Of a DNA stretch of 64,000 nucleotides, positions 38,158 through 48,424 are shown in pieces. The DNA comes from Glaciimonas sp. GTDB lineage: Bacteria > Pseudomonadota > Gammaproteobacteria > Burkholderiales > Burkholderiaceae_D. Position numbers and translations under genes: made by a program. The notes beneath the pieces were generated by a model. It saw nothing but the letters and a program-made list of their open reading frames with translations. It did not search any database and was not told the DNA's origin. Position 1 is the stretch's first letter. Every line of letters starts with the position of its first letter. The DNA lies in assembly GCA_012927585.1 (NCBI GenBank), contig JABBOY010000027.1:29670-93669 (forward strand), written 5' to 3'.

Positions 38158-39390
38158 ATGAGCGAACACAACGCCACCCCTATTTTCCATGCGGCAAATT
38201 ATCCTTTTCCAGACGCACATGGCCATTTCGGCCCCTACGGCGGTACTTTCGTTTCCGAGACGCTGACCCATGCGCTCACGGAATTGAAACAAGCTTATGC
38301 ACATTACAGCAGCGATGCTGAATTTTTGACGGAATACCGGTACGAACTGAAGCATTTCGTCGGCCGTCCTAGTCCGATTTATCATGCCAAGCGCTGGTCT
38401 GGAATGCAGGGCGGGGCACAGATATTTTTCAAGCGTGAAGACCTCAATCATACCGGCGCGCACAAGATCAATAACACCATCGGCCAAGCGTTGCTGGCAC
38501 GGCGCATGGGCAAGCCGCGCGTGATCGCCGAAACCGGCGCCGGTCAGCATGGCGTGGCAACTGCCACCATTTGCGCCCGTTTCGGCCTTGAATGCGTGGT
38601 CTACATGGGCTCGGAAGATGTCAGACGTCAGGCGCAGAATGTGTACCGGATGAAGCTGCTGGGAGCCACCGTGGTGCCGGTCGAATCCGGCTCCAGGACG
38701 CTCAAGGATGCGCTCAATGAAGCGATGCGCGACTGGGTCACTAATGTTGAAAATACGTTTTATATCATCGGTACCGTCGCCGGCCCGCATCCGTATCCAA
38801 TGATGGTGCGCGATTTCCAGTCGGTGATCGGCGAGGAATGTCTTACTCAGATGCCCGAAATGACTGGTCGTCAACCCGATTATGTGGTGGCTTGCGTTGG
38901 CGGCGGCTCGAATGCGATGGGAATTTTTTACCCGTACATCGACCGCAAGGACGTCAAGCTGATCGGGGTCGAAGCGGCAGGCGAGGGCATAGAGAGCGGT
39001 AAACATTCAGCCTCCCTGACTGCCGGCTCGCCGGGTGTATTGCACGGCAACCGCACTTATCTGCTGCAAGATGAAAACGGCCAAATTATCGAAACCCATT
39101 CGGTTTCGGCCGGTCTGGATTATCCCGGTGTCGGCCCCGAACATGCGTGGCTGAAGGATTCCGGCCGCGCCCAATACGTGACTATTACCGATGAAGAAGC
39201 GCTGCAAGCGTTTCACCGCTGTTGTCGCATCGAAGGCATCATCCCGGCGCTGGAGTCGAGCCATGCGCTGGCCTATGCAGCCAAGTTGGCCGCTACGCTA
39301 TCGAAAGAGCAGACGATACTGGTCAACCTGTCGGGGCGCGGCGATAAGGATATACATACCGTGGCCGAGCGGATGGGCGATTTTTATTGA
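38158..39390 (+). CDS. trpB: Tryptophan synthase beta subunit
   Basis: PLP enzyme that joins indole and serine. 410 aa, standard length. Evidence: [12 protein letters not shown] at the start, [20 protein letters not shown] with the Schiff-base Lys at 103, [27 protein letters not shown] (phosphate loop) and [10 protein letters not shown] near the end. The ATG at 38158 follows TTGAGAAAA; an upstream TTG would extend it by four residues. trpA lies 239 bp downstream, separated by AT-rich repeat copy F, which is a wider gap than usual for this pair. Confidence 0.97.
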   Translation: MSEHNATPIFHAANYPFPDAHGHFGPYGGTFVSETLTHALTELKQAYAHYSSDAEFLTEYRYELKHFVGRPSPIYHAKRWSGMQGGAQIFFKREDLNHTGAHKINNTIGQALLARRMGKPRVIAETGAGQHGVATATICARFGLECVVYMGSEDVRRQAQNVYRMKLLGATVVPVESGSRTLKDALNEAMRDWVTNVENTFYIIGTVAGPHPYPMMVRDFQSVIGEECLTQMPEMTGRQPDYVVACVGGGSNAMGIFYPYIDRKDVKLIGVEAAGEGIESGKHSASLTAGSPGVLHGNRTYLLQDENGQIIETHSVSAGLDYPGVGPEHAWLKDSGRAQYVTITDEEALQAFHRCCRIEGIIPALESSHALAYAAKLAATLSKEQTILVNLSGRGDKDIHTVAERMGDFY

Positions 39391-39454
39391 TTCTGGAATA
39401 ATTTTAAAAATTGTAGTTGTGTTGCGATGCGCACTATCCAGATTTGTCTACTGA

Positions 39455-39529
39455 ATGCATACTGCGCATTGTATTTTTAAAAACTTATTAAAATAATGCG
39501 GAGTATATGGTGTTTTTTATCATACTCCC
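39455..39529 (-). repeat. AT-rich intergenic repeat, copy F (between trpB and trpA)
   Basis: On the minus strand: GGGAGTATGATAAAAAAC, ACTCCGCATTATTTT, AAAAATACA and GCAGTATGCATTC. It splits what is normally a compact trp gene pair. Confidence 0.6.
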
Positions 39530-39629
39530 ATGAAAATATATTCATCAAAAATCGGCTGGCAGCTTTGGCGTACGCCGTCTGTACCCCATATTCTTGCCGG
39601 ATAATGAACACATTACTGCGAGTCCAACC

Positions 39630-40427
39630 ATGTCCAGAATCCAGCCCACACTATCCGCACTGGCGGCGCAAAACAAAAAAGGCTTGATCCCCTTCATTAC
39701 CGCCGGCGACCCTGACCCGTCGCTAACCGTGCCGCTGATGCACGCGCTGGTCGCAGGCGGGGCCGATATTATCGAATTGGGCGTGCCGTTTTCCGATCCG
39801 ATGGCCGACGGCCCTGTGATCCAGCGCGCTTCGGAACGCGCATTACTCAAGGGCGTTGGGCTGCGCGACGTATTGCGTTACGTCAGTGTGTTCCGTAGCA
39901 CTAACCAGAATACGCCCGTGGTTTTGATGGGCTACGCGAACCCGATCGAACGCATGGGCGTCGATGCTTTCATCCTGGCGGCCAAGGCGGCCGGCGTGGA
40001 TGGCGTGCTGGTGGTGGATTACCCGCCGGAAGAGTGCGAACAATTCGCCGCTGCAATGCGGGCCCAACAACTCGATACCATCTTCCTGCTGGCACCGACG
40101 TCGACCGATGAGCGTATCGAAAAAGTAGGGAAAATCGCCAGCGGCTATGTTTATTACGTGTCCCTGAAAGGCGTTACCGGCTCCGGTAGCCTCGATCTGG
40201 ATGCAGTGGCCGCCATGATTCCGCGTATCAAGCGTCATGTCCAGGTGCCGGTTGGGGTCGGTTTCGGCATCCGCGACGCCGCCACTGCGAAGGCGATTTC
40301 CTCAGTGTCGGACGCGGTGGTAATCGGCAGTCGCATCATCGAAGAGTTGGAAAACACGCCGCCAGATCAGTGTGCTGAAGCGGTGCAAACCTTCATTTCC
40401 GGTGTGCGCCAGGCATTAGACGCGTAA
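39630..40427 (+). CDS. trpA: Tryptophan synthase alpha subunit
   Basis: Splits indole-3-glycerol phosphate to indole, channelled to TrpB. 265 aa. Motifs: [35 protein letters not shown] (catalytic Glu), [24 protein letters not shown] (catalytic Asp region), [14 protein letters not shown] and [16 protein letters not shown]. The ATG at 39630 gives the canonical N-terminus; an in-frame start at 39594 is less likely. Confidence 0.96.
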   Translation: MSRIQPTLSALAAQNKKGLIPFITAGDPDPSLTVPLMHALVAGGADIIELGVPFSDPMADGPVIQRASERALLKGVGLRDVLRYVSVFRSTNQNTPVVLMGYANPIERMGVDAFILAAKAAGVDGVLVVDYPPEECEQFAAAMRAQQLDTIFLLAPTSTDERIEKVGKIASGYVYYVSLKGVTGSGSLDLDAVAAMIPRIKRHVQVPVGVGFGIRDAATAKAISSVSDAVVIGSRIIEELENTPPDQCAEAVQTFISGVRQALDA

Positions 40428-40478
40428 AATTGCAAAAATTATGCGGCCAAGTCGCAGTATTCCCCCAAGGAGTTCACC

Positions 40479-41351
40479 ATGAGTTGGCTAGAAAAGCTAC
40501 TTCCCCCGCGCATTCAGCGCTCCGATTCCGCGAACCGCAAGTCGATGCCGGAAGGCCTGTGGGTCAAATGCCCGTCATGCGAGGCAGTGTTGTATCGTTC
40601 AGACTTGGAGTCCAATCTCCACGTCTGCCCCAAGTGCAACCATCACATGCGGATTCGCGCCCGTGAGCGGCTTGATACCTTGCTCGACGCCGGTGGCCGT
40701 TACGAAATCGGCCAAGAATTGCTGCCGGTTGATACCCTGAAATTCAAGGACAGTAAAAAATATTCGGATCGCCTGAAAGCCGGCGTTGATGTCACAGGCG
40801 AAACCGATGCGATGGTAGTTCTGGGTGGCGCCATCATGACGATGCCGGTGGTGGTGGCCTGTTTCGAATTCGACTTCATGGGCGGCTCGATGGGCTCGGT
40901 CGTAGGCGAACGCTTCGTGCGCGGCGCCAAAACCGCAATTGAACAAAAAGTGCCTTTCATCTGTATCACCGCAACCGGCGGCGCGCGCATGCAGGAAGGC
41001 TTGTTGTCGCTGTTCCAGATGGCCAAAACCACCGCCATGCTGACCAAGCTATCTGAGAAGAAAATCCCGTTTATTACCGTTCTGACCGACCCCACCATGG
41101 GCGGCGTTTCGGCATCCTTCGCTTTCATGGGCGACGTGGTGATTGCCGAGCCGAAAGCTTTGATCGGTTTTGCCGGCCCGCGCGTGATCGAAAATACGGT
41201 GCGTGAAATACTCCCGGAAGGCTTTCAACGCGCCGAATTCCTGGTCAAAAAAGGCGCAGTCGATATGATCGTCGACCGCCGCAAGATGCGTGAAGAAATC
41301 GCTCGCATATTGGCTTTGTTGCAGAATCAGGCCGCAGACGCGGTGGCTTAA
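40479..41351 (+). CDS. accD: Acetyl-CoA carboxylase carboxyltransferase subunit beta
   Basis: With AccA it transfers the carboxyl group from biotin to acetyl-CoA, the first step of fatty acid synthesis. The 290-aa protein has an N-terminal zinc ribbon [12 protein letters not shown] ... [10 protein letters not shown] (four Cys), then the crotonase-like core: [39 protein letters not shown] and [21 protein letters not shown] precedes the ATG. It lies 51 bp after trpA, in the order usual for Burkholderiales. Confidence 0.97.
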   Translation: MSWLEKLLPPRIQRSDSANRKSMPEGLWVKCPSCEAVLYRSDLESNLHVCPKCNHHMRIRARERLDTLLDAGGRYEIGQELLPVDTLKFKDSKKYSDRLKAGVDVTGETDAMVVLGGAIMTMPVVVACFEFDFMGGSMGSVVGERFVRGAKTAIEQKVPFICITATGGARMQEGLLSLFQMAKTTAMLTKLSEKKIPFITVLTDPTMGGVSASFAFMGDVVIAEPKALIGFAGPRVIENTVREILPEGFQRAEFLVKKGAVDMIVDRRKMREEIARILALLQNQAADAVA

Positions 41352-41449
41352 GTCGTCTGGGCGCACCGCATGACTCCGGCTTACCAGCCGGAGCGGGATG
41401 TTACGCAAGCGATTACAATTGCACGTTTCCTCTTTTCTACAAGCTTGGC

Positions 41450-42754
41450 ATGTCAATCCCAACACCACAAACCCTGCCGCAATGGCTTGAAACCATTTCG
41501 CATTTGCATAGCAAAAACATCGATATGGGACTGGACCGGGTGGCGGAAGTGTATGCCCGCCTCCATATCGGTTTTGGCGCCGCTGTCATCACGGTCGGCG
41601 GTACCAATGGCAAGGGATCGACTTGCGCATTACTGGAATCGATCCTCTTGCAGGGCGGCTACCGGGTCGGCTTGTACACGTCGCCGCATTTGCTGGTTTT
41701 TAACGAACGGGTGCGCATTGATGGTGAAATGGTGTCCGATGCGGCGCTAATGGCCGCCTTCGGGCTGATCGAAGCTGCCCGCGGCGAGATAACCCTGTCT
41801 TATTTCGAATTCACCACGTTGGCCGCGTTGAAATTATTTGCTGACGCTGGGCTGGATGCCGTGATCCTGGAAGTTGGCCTGGGCGGCCGCCTGGATGCGG
41901 TCAACGTGGTCGATGCGGATGTGGCGATCGTCACCAGCATCGATATCGATCATACCGATTATCTGGGTGACACCCGCGAGAAAATCGGCTTCGAGAAAGC
42001 CGGGATTTTTCGTACCGGCAAGGCGGCGATCTGCAGCGACCCTGTGCCGCCGCAGTCGCTGATCGACCATGCGACGGAAATTGGCGCCGATCTGTGGCTA
42101 TTCGGCCGCGATTTCAATTATTCCGGTGACAAGTTGCAATGGAATTTCGGCGGTCGTGACCAGCGCCGCAACTCGCTCGCTTATCCTAGTCTGCGCGGCG
42201 CCAACCAACTGTTGAACGCCTCAGCCGCATTGGCAGCGCTGGAAGTGTTGCGCTTGCGCTTGCCGCTGGGTGCGCAAGAGATCCGCAAAGGCATCGTGCT
42301 GGTGGATTTGCCGGGCCGCTTCCAGGTCTTGCCGGGACAGCCGATCGTAGTGTTGGATGTGGGGCATAATCCGCACGCCGCAGCGACGCTAGCCCAGAAT
42401 TTGGGCAACATGGGTTATCACCCCTACACTTACGCCGTATTCGGCGCGATGCAAGACAAAGATATCGATGGCATCATCGCGCACCTGAAACCTTGCATTG
42501 ATCACTGGTGCGTAACCGACCTGCCGTTGCCGCGCGCAGCTTCTGCTGCCGCATTGCAACAAAAACTGTTGCAGGCGGGCGTCAATGAGCTGCCAGGGTC
42601 GACCGCAGATTCAAGCGTCAATGTTTTTACGTCGCCGGCAGACGCTTTTGCAAATGCGCAAAGCAGAGCGGGTGTGAATGATAGAATCGTAGTCTTCGGC
42701 TCTTTCCTGACCGTCGCCGGCGTGCTGCAGGCACGAAAATCTCAATCTCACTAA
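41450..42754 (+). CDS. folC: Bifunctional dihydrofolate/folylpolyglutamate synthase
   Basis: Adds glutamate to dihydropteroate and to folates. The 434-aa Mur-ligase-like protein shows the P-loop VGGTNGKGSTCALLESI near residue 50, YTSPHLLVFNERVRIDG, EVGLGGRLDAVNVVD, TSIDIDHTDYLGDT and the C-terminal domain LDVGHNPHAA ... FGAMQDKDIDGI. The start ATG at 41450 has no strong ribosome site. It is followed at 20 bp by the SPOR-domain gene. Confidence 0.95.
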   Translation: MSIPTPQTLPQWLETISHLHSKNIDMGLDRVAEVYARLHIGFGAAVITVGGTNGKGSTCALLESILLQGGYRVGLYTSPHLLVFNERVRIDGEMVSDAALMAAFGLIEAARGEITLSYFEFTTLAALKLFADAGLDAVILEVGLGGRLDAVNVVDADVAIVTSIDIDHTDYLGDTREKIGFEKAGIFRTGKAAICSDPVPPQSLIDHATEIGADLWLFGRDFNYSGDKLQWNFGGRDQRRNSLAYPSLRGANQLLNASAALAALEVLRLRLPLGAQEIRKGIVLVDLPGRFQVLPGQPIVVLDVGHNPHAAATLAQNLGNMGYHPYTYAVFGAMQDKDIDGIIAHLKPCIDHWCVTDLPLPRAASAAALQQKLLQAGVNELPGSTADSSVNVFTSPADAFANAQSRAGVNDRIVVFGSFLTVAGVLQARKSQSH

Positions 42755-42774
42755 CCAATTTCATCATCTACCGT

Positions 42775-43695
42775 ATGCGCTTGTTCTCGTTCCTTGGCAA
42801 AAAAAAGAAGCAGGAATCCACACCCGGAGCGCCAGACTTCACTTCGCGTTCCGAAGAAGAGTCGCATATATATCGGAACCGCAGCAACCGTAGCAAAAAA
42901 AACCCGGACGGTGCCTCACAGGCACCTTCCGAGGCCGCGCTGCCGGAAAAAAAACGGGCCCGCCGACGCTTGATTGGCGCCATCGCTCTGGTACTGGCGG
43001 CCATCATCGGATTGCCAATGTTGTTCGATTCCGAGCAGAAATGGGTGCCGGACGATATCGCTATACAAATTCCTTCCATGGATACCCCAGTGACTGCGCC
43101 AGCGGTTTCACCAACCATGCCAGCGCCACCGGTCGCAGCGGGAGTTTCATCTTCCGGGCCGGTGTCTGCTTCCACCGCATTGAGCCGGCAAGAGAAAATC
43201 ATCGACTTGGTGCGGCCACCGGCAGTTGCGCCAGCTCCTGTAACCGGCAGTTCCGCCGCGCAGCAAGCGCCGGTGGTTGGTGGTGCGTTGCACAAGACAG
43301 TTCCAGAAACCAAGCCCGCCCCAAAGTCAGAACCCAGGCAGGAGCCAAAACCTGAACCACTGCCGGTGCCAAAACCAGAGCAAGCTAACAAAACAGATGA
43401 GGCAGCGCGCGCCCGGGCCATTCTGGAAGGGCGCCCCGTTGCCGCTGTAGAGGAAAGAACATCGCCCAAATTTGTACTGCAGATTGTGGCATTGGCGAAT
43501 CAGGAAAAGGTTGATGAATTGCAGAGAAAGCTAAAAGAAGCCGGCATCAAATCGTATACGCAAAAAATTTCGACCAAGTCCGGTACGCCTATTCGAGTCA
43601 GGGTCGGGCCATTTTCCAGCAAGGAAGACGCTGAGAAAATGCGTGCCAAACTGGTGCGGCTGGGTTTCGGCGGCACTCTGGTGCCGATTAATTAG
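42775..43695 (+). CDS. SPOR-domain cell-division/envelope protein (DedD-like)
   Basis: The 306-aa protein has a basic cytoplasmic N-terminus (KKKKQE, RNRSNRSKKNP), one membrane helix at about 63-84 (LIGAIALVLAAIIGLPMLF), a Pro/Ala/Lys-rich linker (PKSEPRQEPKPEPLPVPKP) and a C-terminal SPOR domain (FVLQIVALANQEKVDELQRK, RVRVGPFSSKEDAEKMRAKL). SPOR domains bind denuded septal peptidoglycan, so it likely acts at division sites. Position between folC and cvpA matches other Burkholderiales. Confidence 0.88.
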   Translation: MRLFSFLGKKKKQESTPGAPDFTSRSEEESHIYRNRSNRSKKNPDGASQAPSEAALPEKKRARRRLIGAIALVLAAIIGLPMLFDSEQKWVPDDIAIQIPSMDTPVTAPAVSPTMPAPPVAAGVSSSGPVSASTALSRQEKIIDLVRPPAVAPAPVTGSSAAQQAPVVGGALHKTVPETKPAPKSEPRQEPKPEPLPVPKPEQANKTDEAARARAILEGRPVAAVEERTSPKFVLQIVALANQEKVDELQRKLKEAGIKSYTQKISTKSGTPIRVRVGPFSSKEDAEKMRAKLVRLGFGGTLVPIN

Positions 43696-43779
43696 TGCAG
43701 CACTTCATTAGCGCAGTGCTTCGCCAGTGTTAAAGCCACATAAGCCAGGATGCAAAATACGGTCGCTAACAAGTAGGCA

Positions 43780-43840
43780 AGTAGGGCTGGCATCTATCCC
43801 TGTAGTCAGATGCCGCCGCAAAGGCTTGCACTACTTGAAC
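43780..43840. repeat. Degenerate copy of the GTAGTGCAGG palindrome family (tentative)
   Basis: The plus strand ends GGCTTGCACTACTT, one outer arm of the family at 7453 and 11744, and contains GGCATCT/AGATGCC. The opposite arm (AAGTAGGGCTGG) is degraded, so this is only a probable remnant. Confidence 0.4.
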
Positions 43841-43869
43841 GCACCACAGCAGCGGATGGCGACTAACTT

Positions 43870-44358
43870 GTGACAATCTTCGATTATCTGGTTTTGTTCG
43901 TGTTGCTATGTTCAATCGTCATCAGCACGATGCGCGGTTTGCTCAAGGAGGTACTGTCATTGCTTGGCTGGGTAGTGTCGTTCGTTGTCGCGAATGCGTA
44001 TGGTGCGAAACTGGCAGCATTATTGCCGGAGATCATTCCCGGCAGCACATTGCGCTTGATCGTGGGCTTTATCGTGCTGTTTATTGGCACCCGCCTGTTA
44101 ATGTCGTTGCTGACAATGGCAGTTGATGCAGTAGTTAATGTCAGTGGTTTGAAAGTGATTGATCGCGGCTTGGGTGGTTTGTTCGGCCTTGGGCGTGGAG
44201 TTGTGATTGTGCTGGCCGTTGCTTTGCTGTGCGGCATGACCTCGATTCCGCAACAGCCGTTCTGGACCGATGCTCTATTGAGTCCGCTGGTGGAAAGCGC
44301 TGCGCGCACCGTCCAGCAGTTCTTGCCGGGCGATCTTGTGCGGCATGTAAAATTTTGA
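43870..44358 (+). CDS. cvpA: CvpA family membrane protein
   Basis: The 162-aa inner-membrane protein has four hydrophobic segments, starting TIFDYLVLFVLLCSIVISTMRG and including RGLLKEVLSLLGWVVSFVVA, the conserved CvpA entry. The family is needed for colicin V production and envelope-stress tolerance in enteric bacteria and lies upstream of purF, as here (21 bp). GTG at 43870 is the only start that keeps the first helix. Confidence 0.9.
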   Translation: MTIFDYLVLFVLLCSIVISTMRGLLKEVLSLLGWVVSFVVANAYGAKLAALLPEIIPGSTLRLIVGFIVLFIGTRLLMSLLTMAVDAVVNVSGLKVIDRGLGGLFGLGRGVVIVLAVALLCGMTSIPQQPFWTDALLSPLVESAARTVQQFLPGDLVRHVKF

Positions 44359-44379
44359 ATCATTTGTCAGGAGTTCTCC

Positions 44380-45897
44380 ATGTGTGGCATTGTCGGTGTT
44401 GTTTCTCATGGCCCCGCTAATCAGTTGATTTATGACGCTTTGCTCTTGTTGCAGCATCGAGGCCAGGATGCTGCGGGTATTGCAACCAATCATGGAAATA
44501 AATTTATCATGCACAAGGCCAATGGCTTGGTGCGCGATGTATTTCGCACGCGCAATATGCGTTCGCTGTTGGGCAATACCGGTATCGGTCAGGTGCGATA
44601 TCCGACCGCTGGTTCTGCCAGCGAAGAAGAGGCGCAACCGTTTTACGTCAATGCGCCGTTCGGCATTATTCTGGCGCACAACGGCAATTTGACCAATAGC
44701 GGACAACTGAAGATCGAACTGTTCAAAAACGATCGGCGTCACATCAATACCGATTCCGATTCGGAAGTGCTGCTTAATGTACTGGCGCACGAAATTCAGG
44801 AAGCCACCAGCGGTTATTCGCTCGACCCCTCTACCTTGTTCAAAGCGGTTGCAATCGTGCATAAAAGGGTGCGCGGTTCGTATGCAGTGGTGGCGCAAAT
44901 TGCCGGCCACGGCTTACTGGCCTTTCGCGACCCGTACGGCATCCGGCCACTGTGCATCGGCGTCAATGAGACAGCCAAAGGCAATGAATACGTGATTGCC
45001 AGCGAATCGGTGGCGCTGGAAGGTTTAGGTTTCCGTTTTCTGCGCGATGTTACGCCTGGCGAAGCCATCTTCATCGATCAGGATAGAGTGATGCATAGTC
45101 GCCAATGCGCAGACAATCCGACACTCAACCCGTGTGCGTTCGAGTTTGTATATTTTGCACGCCCCGACTCCATCATCGACGGCGCATCGGTGTACGCCAG
45201 CCGCCTGAAAATGGGAGAGTATCTGGCCGAAAAGGTGCGAAAACAGTTTCCCCAAGGTGACATCGATGTCGTGATGCCGATTCCAGATTCATCCCGCCCG
45301 GCAACAATGGAACTGGCTCTGAAACTGAATATCCAGTATCGCGAAGGCTTTATCAAGAATCGTTATGTCGGCCGCACTTTCCTGATGCCGGGGCAGGCAA
45401 TCCGACAAAAATCAGTACGCCAAAAGCTCAATGCGATAGGCTCCGAATTCAAGGGGAAATCGGTATTGCTGGTGGATGACTCGATTGTGCGCGGCACCAC
45501 CAGCCGTGAAATCGTCCAGATGGCACGCGATTCCGGCGCCAAGCGCGTGATTTTCGCTTCTGCAGCACCACCGGTGAAGTTCCCGAACGTGTACGGTATC
45601 GATATGCCAACCCGTAACGAACTGATTGCTTTTGGGCGTTCCGATGCAGAAGTCTGCCGCGAGATCACCGCCGATGCACTGGTGTATCAGGATCTTGATG
45701 CGTTAAAACGTTCCATTTCGGATGTCAATCCGGCCCTGAAGAGGTTCGAGGCATCCTGCTTCGACGGCATCTATGTGACCGGCGACATCACGCGCGATTA
45801 TCTGGACTGCATCGAGGCCGCCCGCAACAACCCGCGGCCCTTGGTCGAGGACCCGGTGCGCTCGCAATTAAACCTGAATTTGGCGCAAGCAGATTGA
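44380..45897 (+). CDS. purF: Amidophosphoribosyltransferase
   Basis: Commits PRPP to purine synthesis using glutamine. The 505-aa protein starts MCGIVGVVS, where Cys2 becomes the N-terminal nucleophile. Glutaminase motifs LLLQHRGQDAAGI and AHNGNLTNSGQL follow, then the C-terminal phosphoribosyltransferase loop SVLLVDDSIVRGTTSREI near residue 365. AGGAG lies before the ATG. The order cvpA-purF-metZ is conserved in relatives. Confidence 0.97.
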   Translation: MCGIVGVVSHGPANQLIYDALLLLQHRGQDAAGIATNHGNKFIMHKANGLVRDVFRTRNMRSLLGNTGIGQVRYPTAGSASEEEAQPFYVNAPFGIILAHNGNLTNSGQLKIELFKNDRRHINTDSDSEVLLNVLAHEIQEATSGYSLDPSTLFKAVAIVHKRVRGSYAVVAQIAGHGLLAFRDPYGIRPLCIGVNETAKGNEYVIASESVALEGLGFRFLRDVTPGEAIFIDQDRVMHSRQCADNPTLNPCAFEFVYFARPDSIIDGASVYASRLKMGEYLAEKVRKQFPQGDIDVVMPIPDSSRPATMELALKLNIQYREGFIKNRYVGRTFLMPGQAIRQKSVRQKLNAIGSEFKGKSVLLVDDSIVRGTTSREIVQMARDSGAKRVIFASAAPPVKFPNVYGIDMPTRNELIAFGRSDAEVCREITADALVYQDLDALKRSISDVNPALKRFEASCFDGIYVTGDITRDYLDCIEAARNNPRPLVEDPVRSQLNLNLAQAD

Positions 45898-45916
45898 TCG
45901 CTGCATATGCGACGAT

Positions 45917-45934
45917 GCCCCGTGCATGCGGGGC
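45917..45934. other. Short GC hairpin between purF and metZ
   Basis: GCCCC and GGGGC flank GTGCATGC, followed by a weak AAGC/GCTT dyad. There is no T-run, so it is unlikely to be a terminator; it could shape the metZ leader. Confidence 0.3.
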
Positions 45935-45966
45935 AAGCGTGCTTGCTGCAACTAAAATTGATTAAT

Positions 45967-47208
45967 ATGGACGACCTCAAAAACACCGGATTTACCACCA
46001 GCATCCTGCATAGCGATCGGCAAAAACCGATCGAGCATGGTTCGCTGCACAAGCCGATTCATACCTCGGTTGCATTTGGCTATAAGGATGCGCGTGAACT
46101 GGCCGCCGTATTTCAGGGCAAGCAACCCGGTTATAGATACGGTCGGCAAGGCAACCCGACTGTGTCGGCGCTGGAAGACAAGATTACCAGGATGGAAAGT
46201 GCCTACGCGACCATCTGTTTTGCTACCGGCATGGCTGCTATCGGCGCTATTTTCCAAGGCTTGCTGCGCCAGGGCGACCATGTCGTGTCGTCTTCTTTTT
46301 TGTTCGGCAACACTAACAGCCTGTGGCAAACGGTGAATAGCCAAGGCATCGACGTATCGTTTGCCGACGCCACCGATGTCCGGCAGATCGAAGCGGCGTT
46401 GACGCCGGCTACTCGCATCGTATTTGTTGAAACCATCGCCAACCCGCGCACCCAGGTAGCCGACCTGAAGCACATCGGTCGTCTGTGCCATGACCGCGGG
46501 ATTCTGTATGTGGTCGACAATACGATGACTTCGCCTTACCTGTTTCAGGCGAAATCGGTCGGGGCCGGGCTGGTCGTCAATGCCTTGACAAAATCGATTG
46601 CCGGGCATGGCAATGTACTCGGCGGCAGCCTGAGCGATACCGGCCTGTTCGACTGGACTACATTTCCGAATATCGCACCGGGTTATAAGCGTTTCACACC
46701 TACTCAGTGGGGCATGGCGCAGGTGCGCGCCAAGGCCTTGCGCGATTTCGGCGCTACATTAAGCCCCGAAGCCGCGCATCGCATTGCGATGGGGGCCGAG
46801 ACCCTGGCACTGCGCCTGGAGCGCGCATGCGCCAGCGCACTGGCGATTGCCAGCATGCTGGAGGCCGATCCACGGGTCGCCGCGGTCCACTATCCGGGCT
46901 TGCCATCGCATCCGCAGCACGCCATTGCTACCGACTTATTCCGCCATTGTGGCAGCCTGTTCAGTTTTGAGCTGGCAGCAGGTATTGACTGTTTTGACTA
47001 CCTGAACCAGCTCAGACTAGGGATTTCGGCCAGCAATCTGGGCGATACCCGTACCTTGGTGATTCCGGTTGCCCATACGATTTTCTTTGAGATGGGCGCT
47101 GAACGCCGCGCCAGCATGGGAATTGCCGATTCGTTGATCCGCGTTTCGGTAGGGATTGAAGATACGGCTGACCTGGTCGAGGATTTCCGACAGGCTTTAG
47201 AGGTTTGA
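45967..47208 (+). CDS. metZ: O-succinylhomoserine sulfhydrylase
   Basis: PLP enzyme that makes homocysteine from O-succinylhomoserine and sulfide. The 413-aa Cys/Met-metabolism protein shows YRYGRQGNPTVSALEDKI, CFATGMAAIGAIFQGLL, VVDNTMTSPYLFQ and NALTKSIAGHGNVLGGSL with the PLP Lys near 208; the end SVGIEDTADLVEDF is canonical. The ATG at 45967 (MDDLKNTGF) is favoured; an in-frame start at 45907 would run through the GC hairpin. Confidence 0.92.
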   Translation: MDDLKNTGFTTSILHSDRQKPIEHGSLHKPIHTSVAFGYKDARELAAVFQGKQPGYRYGRQGNPTVSALEDKITRMESAYATICFATGMAAIGAIFQGLLRQGDHVVSSSFLFGNTNSLWQTVNSQGIDVSFADATDVRQIEAALTPATRIVFVETIANPRTQVADLKHIGRLCHDRGILYVVDNTMTSPYLFQAKSVGAGLVVNALTKSIAGHGNVLGGSLSDTGLFDWTTFPNIAPGYKRFTPTQWGMAQVRAKALRDFGATLSPEAAHRIAMGAETLALRLERACASALAIASMLEADPRVAAVHYPGLPSHPQHAIATDLFRHCGSLFSFELAAGIDCFDYLNQLRLGISASNLGDTRTLVIPVAHTIFFEMGAERRASMGIADSLIRVSVGIEDTADLVEDFRQALEV

Positions 47209-47276
47209 CCGCAAGGATTCGTGCAGAAATCAGCAATAAGCCGAAATGTTATATAGAAGAGCTTCTTTAGAGCAAT

Positions 47277-47970
47277 TTACGTATGTTTCAAAAAAACATG
47301 ACTTCCGAATTTACGATGAGACGCTACTTCTTCGGTACGACGCCCTTGATCGGCACCTCGTCGACATCGAATATTGTCGACGGCTGCCACGGTTGGTCTC
47401 AGCACAGCGAGTGCATCAATCACCGACCGGAGCACCGCGTTATTTGAGCGGAAGGTCAGCACATCAAGCACAAGCATTAACACGCTACGGTAGAAATGGC
47501 TGTTGGCCGAACGCGTGGTTTCTTGCGCCTCACGTTCGGCGTCCGTACTCAATGTCCCGAATTCGGCGACCAACTCTTGGAACATTTTCTGGTTGACGAC
47601 AGGGTAGACTACCTCCTTGATCACGCTGTCTTACTGATCGACGGGGCTTCCGGCAATTTGTACAACAATCGCGCTTTGCCGCGCACCTTCTTTAACGCGG
47701 CGAACTGCTTCTTGTCGATTTTCTTCTCGGCGCGCGTACCGTTGGTGTGGATGAGCTGCAGCAGCATGTCGACCAGGCCACCGGTCAACTGCTGTAGCAG
47801 ATCGGTGCCGGATGGCGTCGTAGTTCCAGGATTGGCTCGGTGGCGCAGCGTTGGCGGAACTGGTCGATGAACTTAGTCGTCACGCCCTTGAACATGTCCC
47901 AACCAAGCCGATAGTGTCGATGGCCTGGCGCCGTTCGATGCCGAGCAACAAGTTATCGCGGCTGTCGTCT
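47277..47970 (-). pseudogene. Decayed Tn3-family transposase (tnpA) fragment
   Basis: Read on the minus strand in at least three frames: FIDQFRQRCATEPILELRRHP, then GGLVDMLLQLIHTNGTRAEK with KVRGKARLLYKLPEAPSI, then IKEVVYPVVNQKMFQELVAE and VLTFRSNNAVLRSVIDALAVL. These follow the Tn3 TnpA order (RHP, LVDLLI..IHRIGARAE, GK..LL..AEA, VFPVVGE..L..LV, LEFRSNN..HRPVIDAL). Frameshifts near 47624 and further upstream, and loss of both ends, make it a relic. No 38-bp terminal repeats are visible. Confidence 0.82.
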
Positions 47971-48424
47971 TATTTAGCGACTGCTGAGTAATAGGCAAAG
48001 CTATTACGTATCCCTCTGTACGATTTCCCCAGATCGGCGCTTTTGTTCCATATACATCGATTTGTGATCGCAACCGTATTTGGCGGGCACTCGTTCAGCA
48101 TTTCCCAAAAAGAATATTTAGACAAAACCGGCATTATCAGAAGCGATGTTTCAGCCTATGCTTTATTACGGCATCGGCATTAAGCCTTTTGAATGGCCTA
48201 CAACGCGGCGTTACGCCAACGGCTGGGCCTCAATTCGAACACGGTTATTACCGGATTTTTGGGGCTTGGTCGTCAGGTCGATCCCAATTCTTGCGTAAAG
48301 CTTGTCTGCCGGCCAAGAGTCGAGACGCATTTTACCTGGCTGGACAAATTTCTCCCCAACGCTGAAGCGTCCGTTGCTGAACCCTGTCCTACCTAGATAC
48401 TCAATAAGACTACTGGAGAAACAA
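47971..48424. other. 454-bp unassigned segment between Tn3 relic and LysE gene
   Basis: Short frames exist (for example plus 48193-48396), but none resembles a known family. Together with the Tn3 relic it makes a 1.2-kb scar after metZ. The LysE promoter should lie near its right end. Confidence 0.4.

Noticed and set aside
45898..45966. Possible SAM-type riboswitch before metZ
   Set aside because: Only a 5-bp GC hairpin is present in 69 bp; no conserved SAM-I, SAM-II or SAH aptamer core can be recognised.
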